Origin: Hyphomicrobiaceae bacterium
GTDB taxonomy: Bacteria > Pseudomonadota > Alphaproteobacteria > Rhizobiales > Hyphomicrobiaceae
Assembly: GCA_022842785.1 (NCBI GenBank)
Contig: JALHOW010000003.1
Span: 434,001-498,000, forward strand
Reading direction: 5' to 3'
DNA length: 64,000 nucleotides
Position 1 is the stretch's first letter; every line of letters begins with the position of its first letter. Positions 17,323-26,161 of the stretch are shown here, piece after piece. Both the position numbers and the translations under genes were made by a program. The notes under the pieces were generated by a model that saw only the letters and a list, made by a program, of their open reading frames with translations, made no database searches and had not been told where the DNA came from.

Positions 17323-17949
17323 ATGAGCAATGAGCACAAGCAGGAGCTGCGGCCGTTCGATCGCCTCACGGGGACGGCCGTTGCCATCGACCAGCCCAAT
17401 GTCGATACGGACCAGATCATCCCCGCGCGCTTCCTCGCGCTGCCGCGCGCGGAGCAGGTGCCGCATCTCTTCAATGACGTTCGCTACCGCGAGGACGGCA
17501 GCCCACGCGAAGGCTTCCCGCTCAACGCGCCGACCGCCGCAGGCGCCCAGATACTGATTGCCGAGCGCAATTTCGGTTGCGGGTCGAGCCGCGAGCACGC
17601 CGTCTCGGTGCTCGTCGACAACGGCTTCCGCGTGTTCATCGCGCCGAGCTTCGGCGACATCTTCCACAACAACAGCTTTCAGAACGGCGCCCTGCCGATC
17701 CGGCTGCCGTCCGAGCGCATCCGAGAGATGCTCGATCATCTGGCGAAGCGGCCCGATGCACGCATCACGGTCGATCTCGAAGCGCAGACCGTCACCGGGC
17801 CCGACAACTGGACGCAGAGCTTCGAGATCGACAGCTTCCGCAAGCAGTGCCTCATCGATGGCACCGACGACATCTCGCTTACTCTGAAGTACGCCGACGC
17901 CATCGCCGCGCACGAACGCCGCGCCGCGGCCGAGACGGACTGGCTCTGA
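17323..17949 (+). CDS. leuD: 3-isopropylmalate dehydratase-family small subunit (LeuD-like)
   Basis: A 208-residue swivel-domain subunit with RFGCGSSREHAVSVL-type signature (NFGCGSSREHA) and APSFGDIFHNNSFQNGALPI. Substrate-recognition residues for this family lie in the loop near IIPARFLALPR, but specificity cannot be read off with certainty. It starts nine bases after leuC with AGGAGG in the gap, so the two form an operon. LeuD proteins are usually about 200 residues, so it is full length. Confidence 0.92.
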   Translation: MSNEHKQELRPFDRLTGTAVAIDQPNVDTDQIIPARFLALPRAEQVPHLFNDVRYREDGSPREGFPLNAPTAAGAQILIAERNFGCGSSREHAVSVLVDNGFRVFIAPSFGDIFHNNSFQNGALPIRLPSERIREMLDHLAKRPDARITVDLEAQTVTGPDNWTQSFEIDSFRKQCLIDGTDDISLTLKYADAIAAHERRAAAETDWL

Positions 17950-17994
17950 TCGGACCACATCCCCAAAGCAAAAAAAGCAGGAGGAGGCGCATTC

Positions 17995-19455
17995 ATGAAC
18001 GCCAAACCCAACTTGGCTCTCAAGACATCGGCCGACAAAGCGCCCACCGAACGCGTCGCGTCCCTCGTCGAGCCCACGCTTCCGATCACGCACGAGCTTG
18101 CGCGCTTTGCAGCCAACACGGCACATGATGCGATCCCGGCCGCCGTGCGCACGCGCGCGCTCCACCACATGCTGGATGCAGCCGGCATTGCCGTCGCGAC
18201 GACGCGCTACGATCATGCGCATCGCGTATTGACCGCCATGCGCGGTCTCGGCGACGGCGACGGAACCGTGCCGCTCTTCGGATTTCCCGGACGCCTCGCG
18301 CCGCGCGACGCGGCCATCGTGAACGGCTATCTCTGCCACGGCCTCGATTTCGACGACACGCATGTCGCGGGCATCGTGCACCCAACGTCGAGCGTATTGC
18401 CAGCCGTACTCTCCACCGCCGCGCATGTCGGCGCATCGGGCGAGGCCATGGTCACCGCATTCGTAATCGGCATCGAGGCGGCGGCCCGTCTCGGCATGGT
18501 GGCGAAGGGCGGCTTTCATCAGGTCGGCTTCCACCCGACGGGCATGATCGGCGTGTTCGGCTGTGCGCTCGCCGCAGGCCGCCTCATGGGTCTCAACGAG
18601 GAGCAGCTCGCCATGGCGCAGGGCATTTCCCTGTCGATGGCCGCAGGCAGCCTCGAGTTCGTCGAAGACGGCGCATGGAACAAGCGCCTGCACCCGGGCT
18701 GGGCCGCACAGGCCGGCATGACCGCTGCTGCACTTGCGCGGGAAGGTTTCGTCGGTGCGACGCGCCCCTACGACGGACGCTTCGGGCTCTTCAATTCCTA
18801 TCTCGGCACGCACAAGGCGCAGGCCGACTATACGCTCGCCACGGCCGGCCTCGGGACCACATGGGAACTGCTGCAAGTGGCGATCAAGCCCTACCCGGCC
18901 TGCCACTTCACGCACGCCTGCATCGACACGGCGCTCATGCTGCGCGCGCAAGGGGCGGTCCCCGAGCGCATTCGCTCAATCGAGGTGCAAGTACCTGAAG
19001 GCGTCTTCAAGACCGTGTGCGTGCCGGAAGCCAAAAAGCTCAATCCTGCGAACAGCTACGACGCGCAGTTCTCGGTGCAGTGGCTCACGGCTTGCGCCTT
19101 CGTCAACGGCCGCTTCGGCCTGGCCGAGCTCAAGGACGACCGCATTGGCGATCCAGCCGTGATGGCGCTCACGCAGAAAGTGCGGTTCGCCGACTTCCCG
19201 GACAGCCCCTTCCCCAAAGCCTATTCGGGCGGCGTCACCGTCACGCTCGACGACGGTCGCGTGCTGAGCCATCGCGAACCGATCAATCGCGGCGCGGCCG
19301 ATCGCCCGCTCGCCAACGAGGAGATCGTCGCCAAGTTCCGCGCCAATGCAGCGACGGCCTTCAATGGCGATGTGGTCGCGCGCATGGAAGCGGCGATGCT
19401 CGGTCTCGACAGCACCGAGCGCGGCGCCGAGCGCCTCGTCGCCTTCAGTCCCTGA
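17995..19455 (+). CDS. MmgE/PrpD family protein
   Basis: A 486-residue member of the family that includes 2-methylcitrate dehydratase (PrpD), cis-aconitate decarboxylase and iminodisuccinate epimerase. It has HGLDFDDTH near residue 115, HPTSSVLPAVL, the GFHPTGMIGVFG block, and KPYPACHFTHACIDTAL. It starts 45 bases after leuD behind AGGAGG, so it belongs to the leuCD operon. The pairing of aconitase-family and PrpD-family dehydratases argues for a small carboxylate route rather than leucine synthesis; this is inference. A hairpin follows the stop. Confidence 0.88.
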   Translation: MNAKPNLALKTSADKAPTERVASLVEPTLPITHELARFAANTAHDAIPAAVRTRALHHMLDAAGIAVATTRYDHAHRVLTAMRGLGDGDGTVPLFGFPGRLAPRDAAIVNGYLCHGLDFDDTHVAGIVHPTSSVLPAVLSTAAHVGASGEAMVTAFVIGIEAAARLGMVAKGGFHQVGFHPTGMIGVFGCALAAGRLMGLNEEQLAMAQGISLSMAAGSLEFVEDGAWNKRLHPGWAAQAGMTAAALAREGFVGATRPYDGRFGLFNSYLGTHKAQADYTLATAGLGTTWELLQVAIKPYPACHFTHACIDTALMLRAQGAVPERIRSIEVQVPEGVFKTVCVPEAKKLNPANSYDAQFSVQWLTACAFVNGRFGLAELKDDRIGDPAVMALTQKVRFADFPDSPFPKAYSGGVTVTLDDGRVLSHREPINRGAADRPLANEEIVAKFRANAATAFNGDVVARMEAAMLGLDSTERGAERLVAFSP

Positions 19456-19463
19456 AAACAAAA

Positions 19464-19490
19464 GCGCCGGCCCCTCATGGAGACCGGCGC
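19464..19490 (-). terminator. Intrinsic terminator of the mlaC-like gene
   Basis: A 7-bp GC stem (GCGCCGG/CCGGCGC) with a 13-base loop. On the minus strand it is followed by TTTTGTTTT, the classical pattern for a transcript leaving the MlaC gene. On the plus strand it may also stop the leuCD-mmgE transcript. Confidence 0.7.
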
Positions 19491-19522
19491 GCTTCACTTG
19501 TTTGAATTCCGAGACGCGTCGC

Positions 19523-20146
19523 TCAGCGGTTCAGCACCACGACCAGCGCCTTCACGTCCCCGCCCTGCTCGCCGATGTACGTCTCGAAGAGCTGTTTGAG
19601 GAACGGGGTCATCCAGAAGCCATAGACCATGGCATCGCGCACGCGATAGGTGTTGCCGTACTTCTGGAGCAGCCAGCGCACGTCGTACGTCGAGCCGTCA
19701 CGCAGCGTCACGCGACTGTCGACCATGATGCCGTTCGCGCCCTGAACGCTCGGGCTGATGATCTCGTACTTCGCGACCGGAAACTTGGGCGCCTGCTGTG
19801 CGGCGTAACGACCGATGAAGCGCACCATGCCGTTGAGATAGATCGGGCGGTCGGCCTGCGACAGTTTGGCCCGGTACGTGCCGAGCGAGTACTGGCCGAT
19901 GTTGTGAACGTCGCCGTACCGCTTGACGGCATTCGAAATCAGGATCGGCGACTGGGTGCGGGCACCCGCCATCAGATCACGGGCCACCTGTCCCATGAAC
20001 GCGACGGCCGGATCCTCAGCCTTCTTCGTCGACGACGACTGCGCATCGGCCGGCGCCATGACAAACGACACCGCAACCAGAGCGGCCAGTGCCACCCCTA
20101 CCCATGCCTTCACGGTCAGGCAGGAACCATAGAACCCCGTGCGCAT
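19523..20146 (-). CDS. mlaC: MlaC-family phospholipid-binding periplasmic protein
   Basis: The protein has 207 residues. An N-terminal hydrophobic segment (AWVGVALAALVAVSFVMAPADA) reads as a signal peptide with cleavage after ADA near residue 36. The mature part has the MlaC/Ttg2D pattern: DLMAGARTQSPILISNAVKRYGDV, QYSLGTYRAKLS, then VRWLLQKYGNTYRVRDAMVYGFWM. MlaC shuttles phospholipid between outer and inner membranes. No mlaD, mlaE or mlaF is adjacent, so it is an orphan copy, and the symbol indicates the family rather than the operon. An alternative start is the GTG at residue 12. Confidence 0.82.
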   Translation of the reverse strand: MRTGFYGSCLTVKAWVGVALAALVAVSFVMAPADAQSSSTKKAEDPAVAFMGQVARDLMAGARTQSPILISNAVKRYGDVHNIGQYSLGTYRAKLSQADRPIYLNGMVRFIGRYAAQQAPKFPVAKYEIISPSVQGANGIMVDSRVTLRDGSTYDVRWLLQKYGNTYRVRDAMVYGFWMTPFLKQLFETYIGEQGGDVKALVVVLNR

Positions 20147-20533
20147 CCCTCGGCCTCACAACTGGTCGGTTTAATCAGACGGCCGGAGTGTAGTCCTGAA
20201 AATGTGGATAAGAGGTGACCGGCCGCCCCAGTTCGCCACATATGCCGCGGCACCCGCACGCAGGTCAAAGGCCCCGACGGCAAACCCCGAAGCTGGCTTC
20301 GGCGACCGTGGCACACGCGCAACGTCTGGCAAATTCTGCCTCTTTTCTGTCTGATCGGGTGCCTCGCGCGGCATTGAGGTCATTGGATATTCATGTGCCT
20401 TGTGGTCATAGTCCTCATCCGCGCGGCGCTCGCGAGCCTCGATTCTCGCCGCCGCATGGGGCACAAGACCGCCCCAAAACGACTGAACGCAACCCAGTCC
20501 GGGTCGTTCGGACGACTACACTTGGAGGGGACA
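20147..20533. other. Divergent promoter region
   Basis: These 387 bases separate the divergent mlaC-like and polysaccharide deacetylase genes and should hold both promoters. One perfect DnaA-box 9-mer (TGTGGATAA, 20203-20211) lies close to the mlaC start. I see no convincing gene on either strand. Confidence 0.45.
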
Positions 20534-21529
20534 ATGAGGGGGGCGAGGCAGGTCACACGGTGGACCCTTGCGGTCATCGCCGTCGGAGCCGTCGTCGGCA
20601 GCGTCCTCGGGGCGTCACCACTCGCGGCCCAGCAGGGAACAAATCTTCAATCGAAGTGCCGCCCCGGCCCAAATACGCTCGGTGTGTCGCGCACGGTCGA
20701 GATCGACGCCACGGGCGGCCCGCGCTTTGGCCGCATGCAGTACCGCGACCATGACTTCCTCCAGGACGGCGAGGTCGTGCTGACGTTCGACGACGGCCCG
20801 CATCCGAAATTCACGCCGGAGATCCTGGACGCGCTCGACGAGCACTGCACGAAGGCGACGTTCTTCGTTCTCGGCCAGCGCGCGCTGAGTTTCCCCGCAC
20901 AACTCCGCGAGGTCGGCCGGCGCGGGCACACGATCGGCACGCATACGTGGTCGCACGCCAATCTCGGCCGCAGCAGCGCGGCCCAGGTCGAATCGCAGAT
21001 CGAGCTCGGCATCAGCGCGGTCCAGCTCGCGCTCGACGGGCCGACGGCACCGTTCTTCCGCTTTCCCTATCTGAGCGATCCTGCCAGCGCGCAGGCCTAT
21101 CTCAAGAGTCGCGACATTGTGAACATCTCGATCGATGTCGACTCGCACGACTTCCGCACGAAGAGCCCGTCGCGCATGATCAGCAATGTGATGCGCGGGC
21201 TGCAGGAAAAGAAGAAGGGCATCATTCTCTGGCACGACATCCAGCCCTCGACGGGGACCGGTATTCGCCAGATGCTCGCCGAGCTCAAGGCGCGCGGCTA
21301 CCGCGTCGTCCATCTCCAGCCGAAGCAGAGCCAGTCGACTGTCGCTGCGTATGACGAGCGCTTGGAGCGTGATCGCGGCTCACGTCCGCGGGTTGCTGCC
21401 GTGCGGCCGAGCCCGACACCGGCCGTGCGCGAGCCGACACCGCAGCGCGTCGCGGCGCCGCCGCCCTCTCAGCAGCAGCGTCCTCGCGAATACCGCGACT
21501 GGCGCGATACCGTCTTCGGTCGCTGGTGA
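20534..21529 (+). CDS. Secreted polysaccharide deacetylase (NodB-homology domain)
   Basis: The protein has 331 residues from the ATG behind GGAGGGG; the frame extends upstream without a ribosome site. A Sec signal (WTLAVIAVGAVVGSVLGASPLAAQ) is followed by the NodB domain. Its motifs are TFDDGPHPKFTP (catalytic and metal Asp), THTWSHANLG (metal His pair), RFPY, and ILWHDIQPSTG near the C-terminus of the domain (carbohydrate esterase 4). The last 70 residues are Pro/Arg-rich and disordered. It should deacetylate a peptidoglycan or exopolysaccharide amino sugar in the periplasm. Confidence 0.9.
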   Translation: MRGARQVTRWTLAVIAVGAVVGSVLGASPLAAQQGTNLQSKCRPGPNTLGVSRTVEIDATGGPRFGRMQYRDHDFLQDGEVVLTFDDGPHPKFTPEILDALDEHCTKATFFVLGQRALSFPAQLREVGRRGHTIGTHTWSHANLGRSSAAQVESQIELGISAVQLALDGPTAPFFRFPYLSDPASAQAYLKSRDIVNISIDVDSHDFRTKSPSRMISNVMRGLQEKKKGIILWHDIQPSTGTGIRQMLAELKARGYRVVHLQPKQSQSTVAAYDERLERDRGSRPRVAAVRPSPTPAVREPTPQRVAAPPPSQQQRPREYRDWRDTVFGRW

Positions 21530-21563
21530 GCTGACTTCCGCCATCGGCGCGGCACGCCCTTCC

Positions 21564-21591
21564 CCTTCTCCCCGTGCTTACGGGGAGAGGG
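21564..21591. terminator. Palindromic hairpin (CTCCCCG family) between convergent genes
   Basis: An 11-bp stem (one G-U pair) built from the same CTCCCCG palindrome seen at 6130 and in uvrB, with loop TGCTTA. It is the only structure between the converging deacetylase and AhpD-like genes and probably ends both transcripts. Confidence 0.6.
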
Positions 21592-21598
21592 AAACAAA

Positions 21599-22207
21599 TC
21601 ATCGTCCGATCTTGTAGAACTCGTCGTTCGGGCGCATGGCCGTGAGGTTGGCCATGCGGTTCGAGAGCGCGAAGAACGCCGCGATCGCGCCGATATCCCA
21701 AACCTCGTCATCGCTGAAGCCCTGCTTCTTCAGCGCCTTGAAATCATCATCGCCCACCGTCTGCGCCTCGAGCGACACCTTCATCGCAAAGTCCAGCATG
21801 GCGCGCTGGCGCGGCGTGATGTCCGCCTTGCGGTAGTTGATCGCGATCTGATCGGCGACCAGCGGGTTCTTCGCGCGGATGCGCAGGATCGCGCCGTGCG
21901 CGATCACGCAATACTGGCACTGGTTCGCGGCGCTCGTTGCGACGACGATCATCTCGCGCTCGGCCTTGGTGAGCCCCTCGGACTTATCCATAAGCGTATC
22001 GTGATAGGCCATGAAGGCGCGGAACTCCTCCGGCCTATGTGCGAGCACGAGAAACACGTTCGGGATGAAACCCGACTTCTCCTGCACGGTCTCTATGCGC
22101 TCACGGATGTCCGCCGGCAGGTCCTTGAGCTTCGGCACTGGAAAACGGCTGACGGGCAGCATCTTGCTGGCAGGGGTCTGCTTATTCATGATCGGCGTGT
22201 CTTTCAT
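21599..22207 (-). CDS. AhpD-like peroxidase-related protein
   Basis: A 202-residue carboxymuconolactone-decarboxylase-fold protein of the peroxidase-related group. The redox CxxC with its His is CQYCVIAHGA near residue 98, preceded by LTKAEREMIVVATSAAN. A second family block is FSDDEVWDIGAIAAFFALSNRMAN. It starts seven bases after the stop of the thioredoxin-fold gene, so the two are co-transcribed, which fits a thiol-redox role. A Met at residue 7 is another possible start. Confidence 0.87.
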   Translation of the reverse strand: MKDTPIMNKQTPASKMLPVSRFPVPKLKDLPADIRERIETVQEKSGFIPNVFLVLAHRPEEFRAFMAYHDTLMDKSEGLTKAEREMIVVATSAANQCQYCVIAHGAILRIRAKNPLVADQIAINYRKADITPRQRAMLDFAMKVSLEAQTVGDDDFKALKKQGFSDDEVWDIGAIAAFFALSNRMANLTAMRPNDEFYKIGR

Positions 22208-22213
22208 TGCGGA

Positions 22214-22906
22214 TTACGACTCGGGCGTTGCCGCCTTGATGGGCGCGCCGGCCTCGAGCCAGGATTCGATGGCCTCGGGGAGACCATCGAGCGGCCTGAA
22301 GCCGCTCGTGACGAGCGCGTAGCCGCCGGCCTCGGTGCCGGCTGCAAGCAGTGGAAAGCCCTGCACGCCCGCCTGCTGGCTCGTCAGAAAATCGCGGAAG
22401 GTTTCGTTGCGCGCATCGGCCGAGAGCATCTCGAGCTCGAAGCGCTCGGCATCGATGCCGAACTCGGGCGCGAGCGCCGCGAGCACCTTCACGTCGGTCG
22501 TGTCGCGGTTCTCACCGTAGAAAGCGCGCGAGACCCGAGCCTTGAAGGCCAGCGCCTTCTCAGGCGCAAGACGCCGCATGGTGACGACGGCACGGCAGGC
22601 AGGCTCCGTGTCGTAGACAAAGTGCTCGCGCTCGAAAAATGCGAAGTCGAATGGCTGGCCCGACGCCTCGCCGACGCGCGTCCAGGCGCCACGAATGTAT
22701 TCGCGGTCCTTCTCGGTCATAGGGGTGGTGTTGCCAGCCCTGAGACCGCCCATGACCATGCGAACGGGCAGGCGGCCCTCGAAGCGATCTGCGATAGCGC
22801 GGATCACCGGCGCGAACCCATAGCACCACGAGCACATGGGATCGGCGAAGTAGATGAAATGCAGCCCTTCGCGGTTCGCGCCGTCAGCGCTTGACGTGTC
22901 GGTCAT
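22214..22906 (-). CDS. DsbA/FrnE-family thioredoxin-fold oxidoreductase
   Basis: The protein has 230 residues from an ATG with GGGAGAGG upstream. The redox site is DPMCSWCYGFAP, near residue 26, in the position typical of FrnE-like DsbA proteins, which act in the cytoplasm. No signal peptide is seen. FRDFLTSQQAGVQGFPLL carries the cis-Pro loop (GFP), where a typical thioredoxin has TP. It is first in a two-gene unit with the AhpD-like gene. Confidence 0.87.
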   Translation of the reverse strand: MTDTSSADGANREGLHFIYFADPMCSWCYGFAPVIRAIADRFEGRLPVRMVMGGLRAGNTTPMTEKDREYIRGAWTRVGEASGQPFDFAFFEREHFVYDTEPACRAVVTMRRLAPEKALAFKARVSRAFYGENRDTTDVKVLAALAPEFGIDAERFELEMLSADARNETFRDFLTSQQAGVQGFPLLAAGTEAGGYALVTSGFRPLDGLPEAIESWLEAGAPIKAATPES

Positions 22907-23062
22907 CGGGGCCTCTCCCGTGGCGCTCGATCGCCTCATTGGGCGCACGCTAGTAGCGCTCCGTACAAGTGTCAAACAAGTGTCGCGAGCACCGCAATGC
23001 CAGCTTTACCAGACAACCGTCGAGTTCGGAACCGAAGGCCGTCCCGCACGTATATCCCTACA

Positions 23063-23338
23063 ATGGATGAAGAAAAGCGCATCATACGGCGGCAGCGCGT
23101 TCTCAAGAGCGGTAAGATCATCTTCGGCGACGGGGCATCTGTCGTCGATTGTGTCATTCGCAATTTGACGGTCGCGGGCGCCCGCCTCGAAGTCCCGACA
23201 ACGGTTGGCCTTCCGCAGGAATTCCAACTGCTCGATGTGCATTCCGGCAGGACACGCCTGGCAAAAGTTGCCTGGAGACGCGGCGCGACCATGGGCGTGG
23301 AGTTCAGCGATCCGCCGGAGGACGAAGAAGGGGACTGA
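23063..23338 (+). CDS. PilZ-domain protein
   Basis: A 91-residue single PilZ domain, the cyclic-di-GMP-binding fold. The Arg-rich N-terminal motif is RRQRVLKSGKI. The second motif is RNLTVAGARLEV (N-x-T-x-x-G where the consensus is D/N-x-S-x-x-G), followed by VAWRRGATMGVEF. The start is the ATG of MDEEKRI; the frame is open upstream. Many alphaproteobacteria carry such stand-alone PilZ proteins with unknown partners. It is monocistronic. Confidence 0.85.
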   Translation: MDEEKRIIRRQRVLKSGKIIFGDGASVVDCVIRNLTVAGARLEVPTTVGLPQEFQLLDVHSGRTRLAKVAWRRGATMGVEFSDPPEDEEGD

Positions 23339-23482
23339 GCGCTCCAAGCGCGCCGAAATTGGTCGCGCTCGGCTGTGGGCCGATTGCCGCAGATGGCGGA
23401 TGCCCGCAGCACTGTTGTGTATGTTGTACTCAGCCGAATTGACCCCGCTGCAGCACAGCATCCAACACGACAGGCGCCTGTC

Positions 23483-24742
23483 ATGCCCACACATCCGCGA
23501 AACGACGCCACCCCCATCGATCCCGTCAAGCTCGACCGGCTCGCCGAAGTCGCCATCAAGGTCGGTCTCCAGCTCCAGCCCGGGCAGGATCTCTTCCTCA
23601 CCGCCCCAGTCTCCGCGCTGCCGCTCGTGCGCCGCATTGCCGAGCACGCCTACAAGGCCGGCGCGGGCTTGGTCACACCGATGCTCTCCGACGAGGAGAT
23701 CACGCTTGCGCGCTACCGCAATGCGTCCGACGCGAGCTTCGACCGCGCCGCAAGCTGGCTCTACGAGGGCATCGGCAAGGCCTTCGACAACAACACGGCG
23801 CGCCTCGCGATCGTCGGCGACAATCCGATGCTGCTCGCCGGTGAGGATCCCGCCAAAGTCGCGCGGGCCAGCAAGGCGAACTCCATGGCCTATCAGCCGG
23901 CGCTCGAGAAGATCGCCGGCTTCGACATCAACTGGAACATTGTCGCCTATCCCGGTTCGTCCTGGGCCAAGCTCGTTTTCCCCGATGACGCGGAGGACGT
24001 CGCGGTGAACAAGCTCGCCGACGCGATCTTCGCTGCTTCGCGTGTCGACGGCGCCGATGCCGTCGGCGCCTGGGCGAAGCACAACGCGGCGCTGCAGAGC
24101 CGCACGGCATGGCTGAACGGCCAGCGCTTCTCGGCACTTCACTTCACGGGCCCGGGCACGGATCTCACGATCGGCCTCGCCGATGGCCATGAATGGCAGG
24201 GCGGCTCATCGACGGCGAAGAACGGCATCACGTGCAATCCGAACATCCCGACGGAGGAGGTGTTCACGACGCCGCACGCGCGCCGCGTCAGCGGGCATGT
24301 CTCGAGCACCAAGCCGCTCTCCTATCAGGGCACACTGATCGACAACATCGCCGTGCGCTTCGAGGAAGGCCGCATCGTCGAGGCAAAAGCATCTAGGGGC
24401 GAGGAAGTGCTCAACAAGGTGCTCGACACGGACGAAGGCGCGCGCCGCCTCGGCGAAGTCGCGCTCGTGCCGCACTCCTCGCCGATCTCGAAGAGTGGTC
24501 TCCTCTTCTACAACACGCTCTTCGACGAGAATGCCGCCTGCCACATCGCGCTCGGCCAGTGCTACTCGAAGTGCTTCCTCGATGGCGCCAAGCTCACACC
24601 CGAGCAGATCGCCGCGCAGGGCGGCAACAAGAGCTTCATCCACATCGACTGGATGATCGGCTCCGACAAGGTGGACATCGATGGCGTCCACACCGATGGC
24701 CGGCGCGTGCCCGTTTTCCGCAAGGGCGAGTGGGCCGCTTGA
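23483..24742 (+). CDS. M29-family aminopeptidase (thermophilic-type)
   Basis: A 419-residue metallo-aminopeptidase of family M29 (AmpS/AmpT/PepS type), active in the cytoplasm on peptide N-termini. Family blocks in order: GTDLTIGLADGHEWQGG, CNPNIPTEEVFTTPH (metal Glu), RLGEVALVPHSSPIS (Glu and His), FYNTLFDENAACHIALG (Tyr, catalytic region) and HIDWMIGS (His and Asp ligands). The start MPTHPRND is chosen because upstream codons show no family similarity; no strong Shine-Dalgarno is present. Length is as expected. Confidence 0.92.
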   Translation: MPTHPRNDATPIDPVKLDRLAEVAIKVGLQLQPGQDLFLTAPVSALPLVRRIAEHAYKAGAGLVTPMLSDEEITLARYRNASDASFDRAASWLYEGIGKAFDNNTARLAIVGDNPMLLAGEDPAKVARASKANSMAYQPALEKIAGFDINWNIVAYPGSSWAKLVFPDDAEDVAVNKLADAIFAASRVDGADAVGAWAKHNAALQSRTAWLNGQRFSALHFTGPGTDLTIGLADGHEWQGGSSTAKNGITCNPNIPTEEVFTTPHARRVSGHVSSTKPLSYQGTLIDNIAVRFEEGRIVEAKASRGEEVLNKVLDTDEGARRLGEVALVPHSSPISKSGLLFYNTLFDENAACHIALGQCYSKCFLDGAKLTPEQIAAQGGNKSFIHIDWMIGSDKVDIDGVHTDGRRVPVFRKGEWAA

Positions 24743-24743
24743 G

Positions 24744-24768
24744 GCAGCATTTAGGGTACGACGCTTAG
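24744..24768. repeat. Half copy of the CGCATTTAGGGTCCGACGC palindrome
   Basis: It reads GCAGCATTTAGGGTACGACG then CTTAG, matching the right arm of the second palindrome at 42732-42757 with few differences. It lies between convergent genes and supplies the TAA of the minus-strand gene ending at 24765. Confidence 0.5.
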
Positions 24769-25484
24769 ATCGCCCCTCGCGCGGCAGCCACGGCATAGCG
24801 CGCGAGACTTGGATCAAGACTGGGCTCGAGACCCAACCGTCGCTCCGCGAGGAAATCCTCGACAATGCGGCGGCGGGGCTCCGCCGCGGCACCTTCGAGA
24901 TGGCCGAGGCCGTGCAGCGCGCTGCGAATGCAGACCGGGTTCGGTGAGCGCAGTGCTGCGGCGAGCACGTCGAGCAGCGACGCAACTCGCGGATCTTTGG
25001 GCCCGGCGCCGCGCCAATAGCCGAGCGGCGACGCATCCCAGAGCATGTACGTGAAGACGCCGAGCGGCCCCGCCGCATCGTGCTGCAGACCGGGAGCCGG
25101 CAGGGCGCGCGGCGTCAGGCACTCGGCATAGAGCACCTCGACCGAGGCAATGGCCGCGCACTGATCCGCCAGCGGCACGGTCTCCCTGTTCTGCCGGTGC
25201 ACGGGCGAGTTCGCCAGCCGATAGCCGAAGGACGACCACCGCATGGAGAAGAGCCCCATGAGGCCGATACCCACCTGATCGTTGCTGAAGCGGATGAGGT
25301 CCATCCCGGACCGGTTCATGACATGCGCGAAGAGCGGCCCGATCTCGTCTGTGCGCGCGATGAATTCGGGGCAATCGAAGTGCGCCGCGCAGTTTGCCTC
25401 GCGCGCGGCCGTCGGCAGGCGATGAAAGAAGTGTTCCAGCAGCGCCTCGTAGCGGTGGCCTTCCGGCTCCGGCAACCTGTGCAT
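24765..25484 (-). CDS. Hypothetical protein
   Basis: The protein has 239 residues. The ATG at 25484 is chosen because GGGAGG lies five bases upstream; an open frame to a TTG at 25625 would add 47 residues. The sequence is soluble and mixed alpha/beta, with SGMDLIRFSNDQVGIGLMG near residue 60, YMLWDASPLG near 145 and a helical C-terminal third (CIRSALHGLGHLEGAAAE) that might be a HEAT-like helical pair. I recognise no family. The last codons and stop come from a repeat remnant. Confidence 0.65.
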   Translation of the reverse strand: MHRLPEPEGHRYEALLEHFFHRLPTAAREANCAAHFDCPEFIARTDEIGPLFAHVMNRSGMDLIRFSNDQVGIGLMGLFSMRWSSFGYRLANSPVHRQNRETVPLADQCAAIASVEVLYAECLTPRALPAPGLQHDAAGPLGVFTYMLWDASPLGYWRGAGPKDPRVASLLDVLAAALRSPNPVCIRSALHGLGHLEGAAAEPRRRIVEDFLAERRLGLEPSLDPSLARYAVAAARGAI

Positions 25485-25641
25485 GTGCGCCTCCCAGATC
25501 CACGTCCCGAACCCTTGGTCGCGCCATGGCGACAAAAGGTTCGATGGGATCGTCGGAGGCTCGTCCGAAACGACACGGACGTTCGAGACGGCGTCGCAGC
25601 GACGTCTCGAACGTGAACTACTCAACTATGGGGGAATGCAG

Positions 25642-26019
25642 CTAGCGCCTCGGCGTCATGTTCTGCATAGCCTCGGTCATCATCATGCCGAGCTCCTGCG
25701 CCTGCTTGGCGTAGGCCTGGATCTGGCCCTGCGCAAACTGGGTCTGCAGCGCAAACACCTGCTGAACGTCCTTGGCCGATGCGAGATCGCTCGCGAGTGA
25801 GAAGCTCGCCTCGGCATTCTCCTTGGCGAAGCCTACGGCTCGCTCCTGCACAGCCTGGAAACCACTCGTCAGCTCGTTGGACGGCAACCCTTTCGTCCAC
25901 ATGCCGACGGCCTGAGTCATGGCATCCAGGAACTGGCCATACGTCGCGCGGGCCTGCTCGACATTCTTCTCTGCGAGTTCACGCATCTGCTGGGGGAACT
26001 CGAAGGGTGTCTGAGCCAT
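25642..26019 (-). CDS. Phasin (PHB-granule protein)
   Basis: A 125-residue helical protein with the phasin_2 pattern: FPQQMRELAEKNVEQARATY, an aromatic MTQAVGMWTKGL, then long Ala/Gln-rich amphipathic helices (ALQTQFAQGQIQAYAKQAQELG). There is no signal peptide. Phasins coat polyhydroxyalkanoate granules. AGGAGG precedes the ATG. A second phasin is encoded at 43012 and a PHB depolymerase at 56889. Its upstream region lacks the GCGCTGCACAA motif found at those two. Confidence 0.88.
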   Translation of the reverse strand: MAQTPFEFPQQMRELAEKNVEQARATYGQFLDAMTQAVGMWTKGLPSNELTSGFQAVQERAVGFAKENAEASFSLASDLASAKDVQQVFALQTQFAQGQIQAYAKQAQELGMMMTEAMQNMTPRR

Positions 26020-26161
26020 GGATGCCTCCTCTACATGTACGGTGGCCGCGGCGCACTTCGCGTAGGCCGAATTTCCGGGCTCAATGTATCAGGATGCGTC
26101 CGAGTGCGTAACCCTGAATGCCAAGCGTTCGCACCCTGAATGCGGAATGTCCGCAGGCGCC

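Noticed and set aside
16348-18951. Open frame of 867 codons on the minus strand
   Set aside because: It is antisense to leuC, leuD and mmgE, which have clear family motifs. High GC content makes such long shadow frames common, and its translation has the Arg/His/Ala-heavy composition of a mirror frame.
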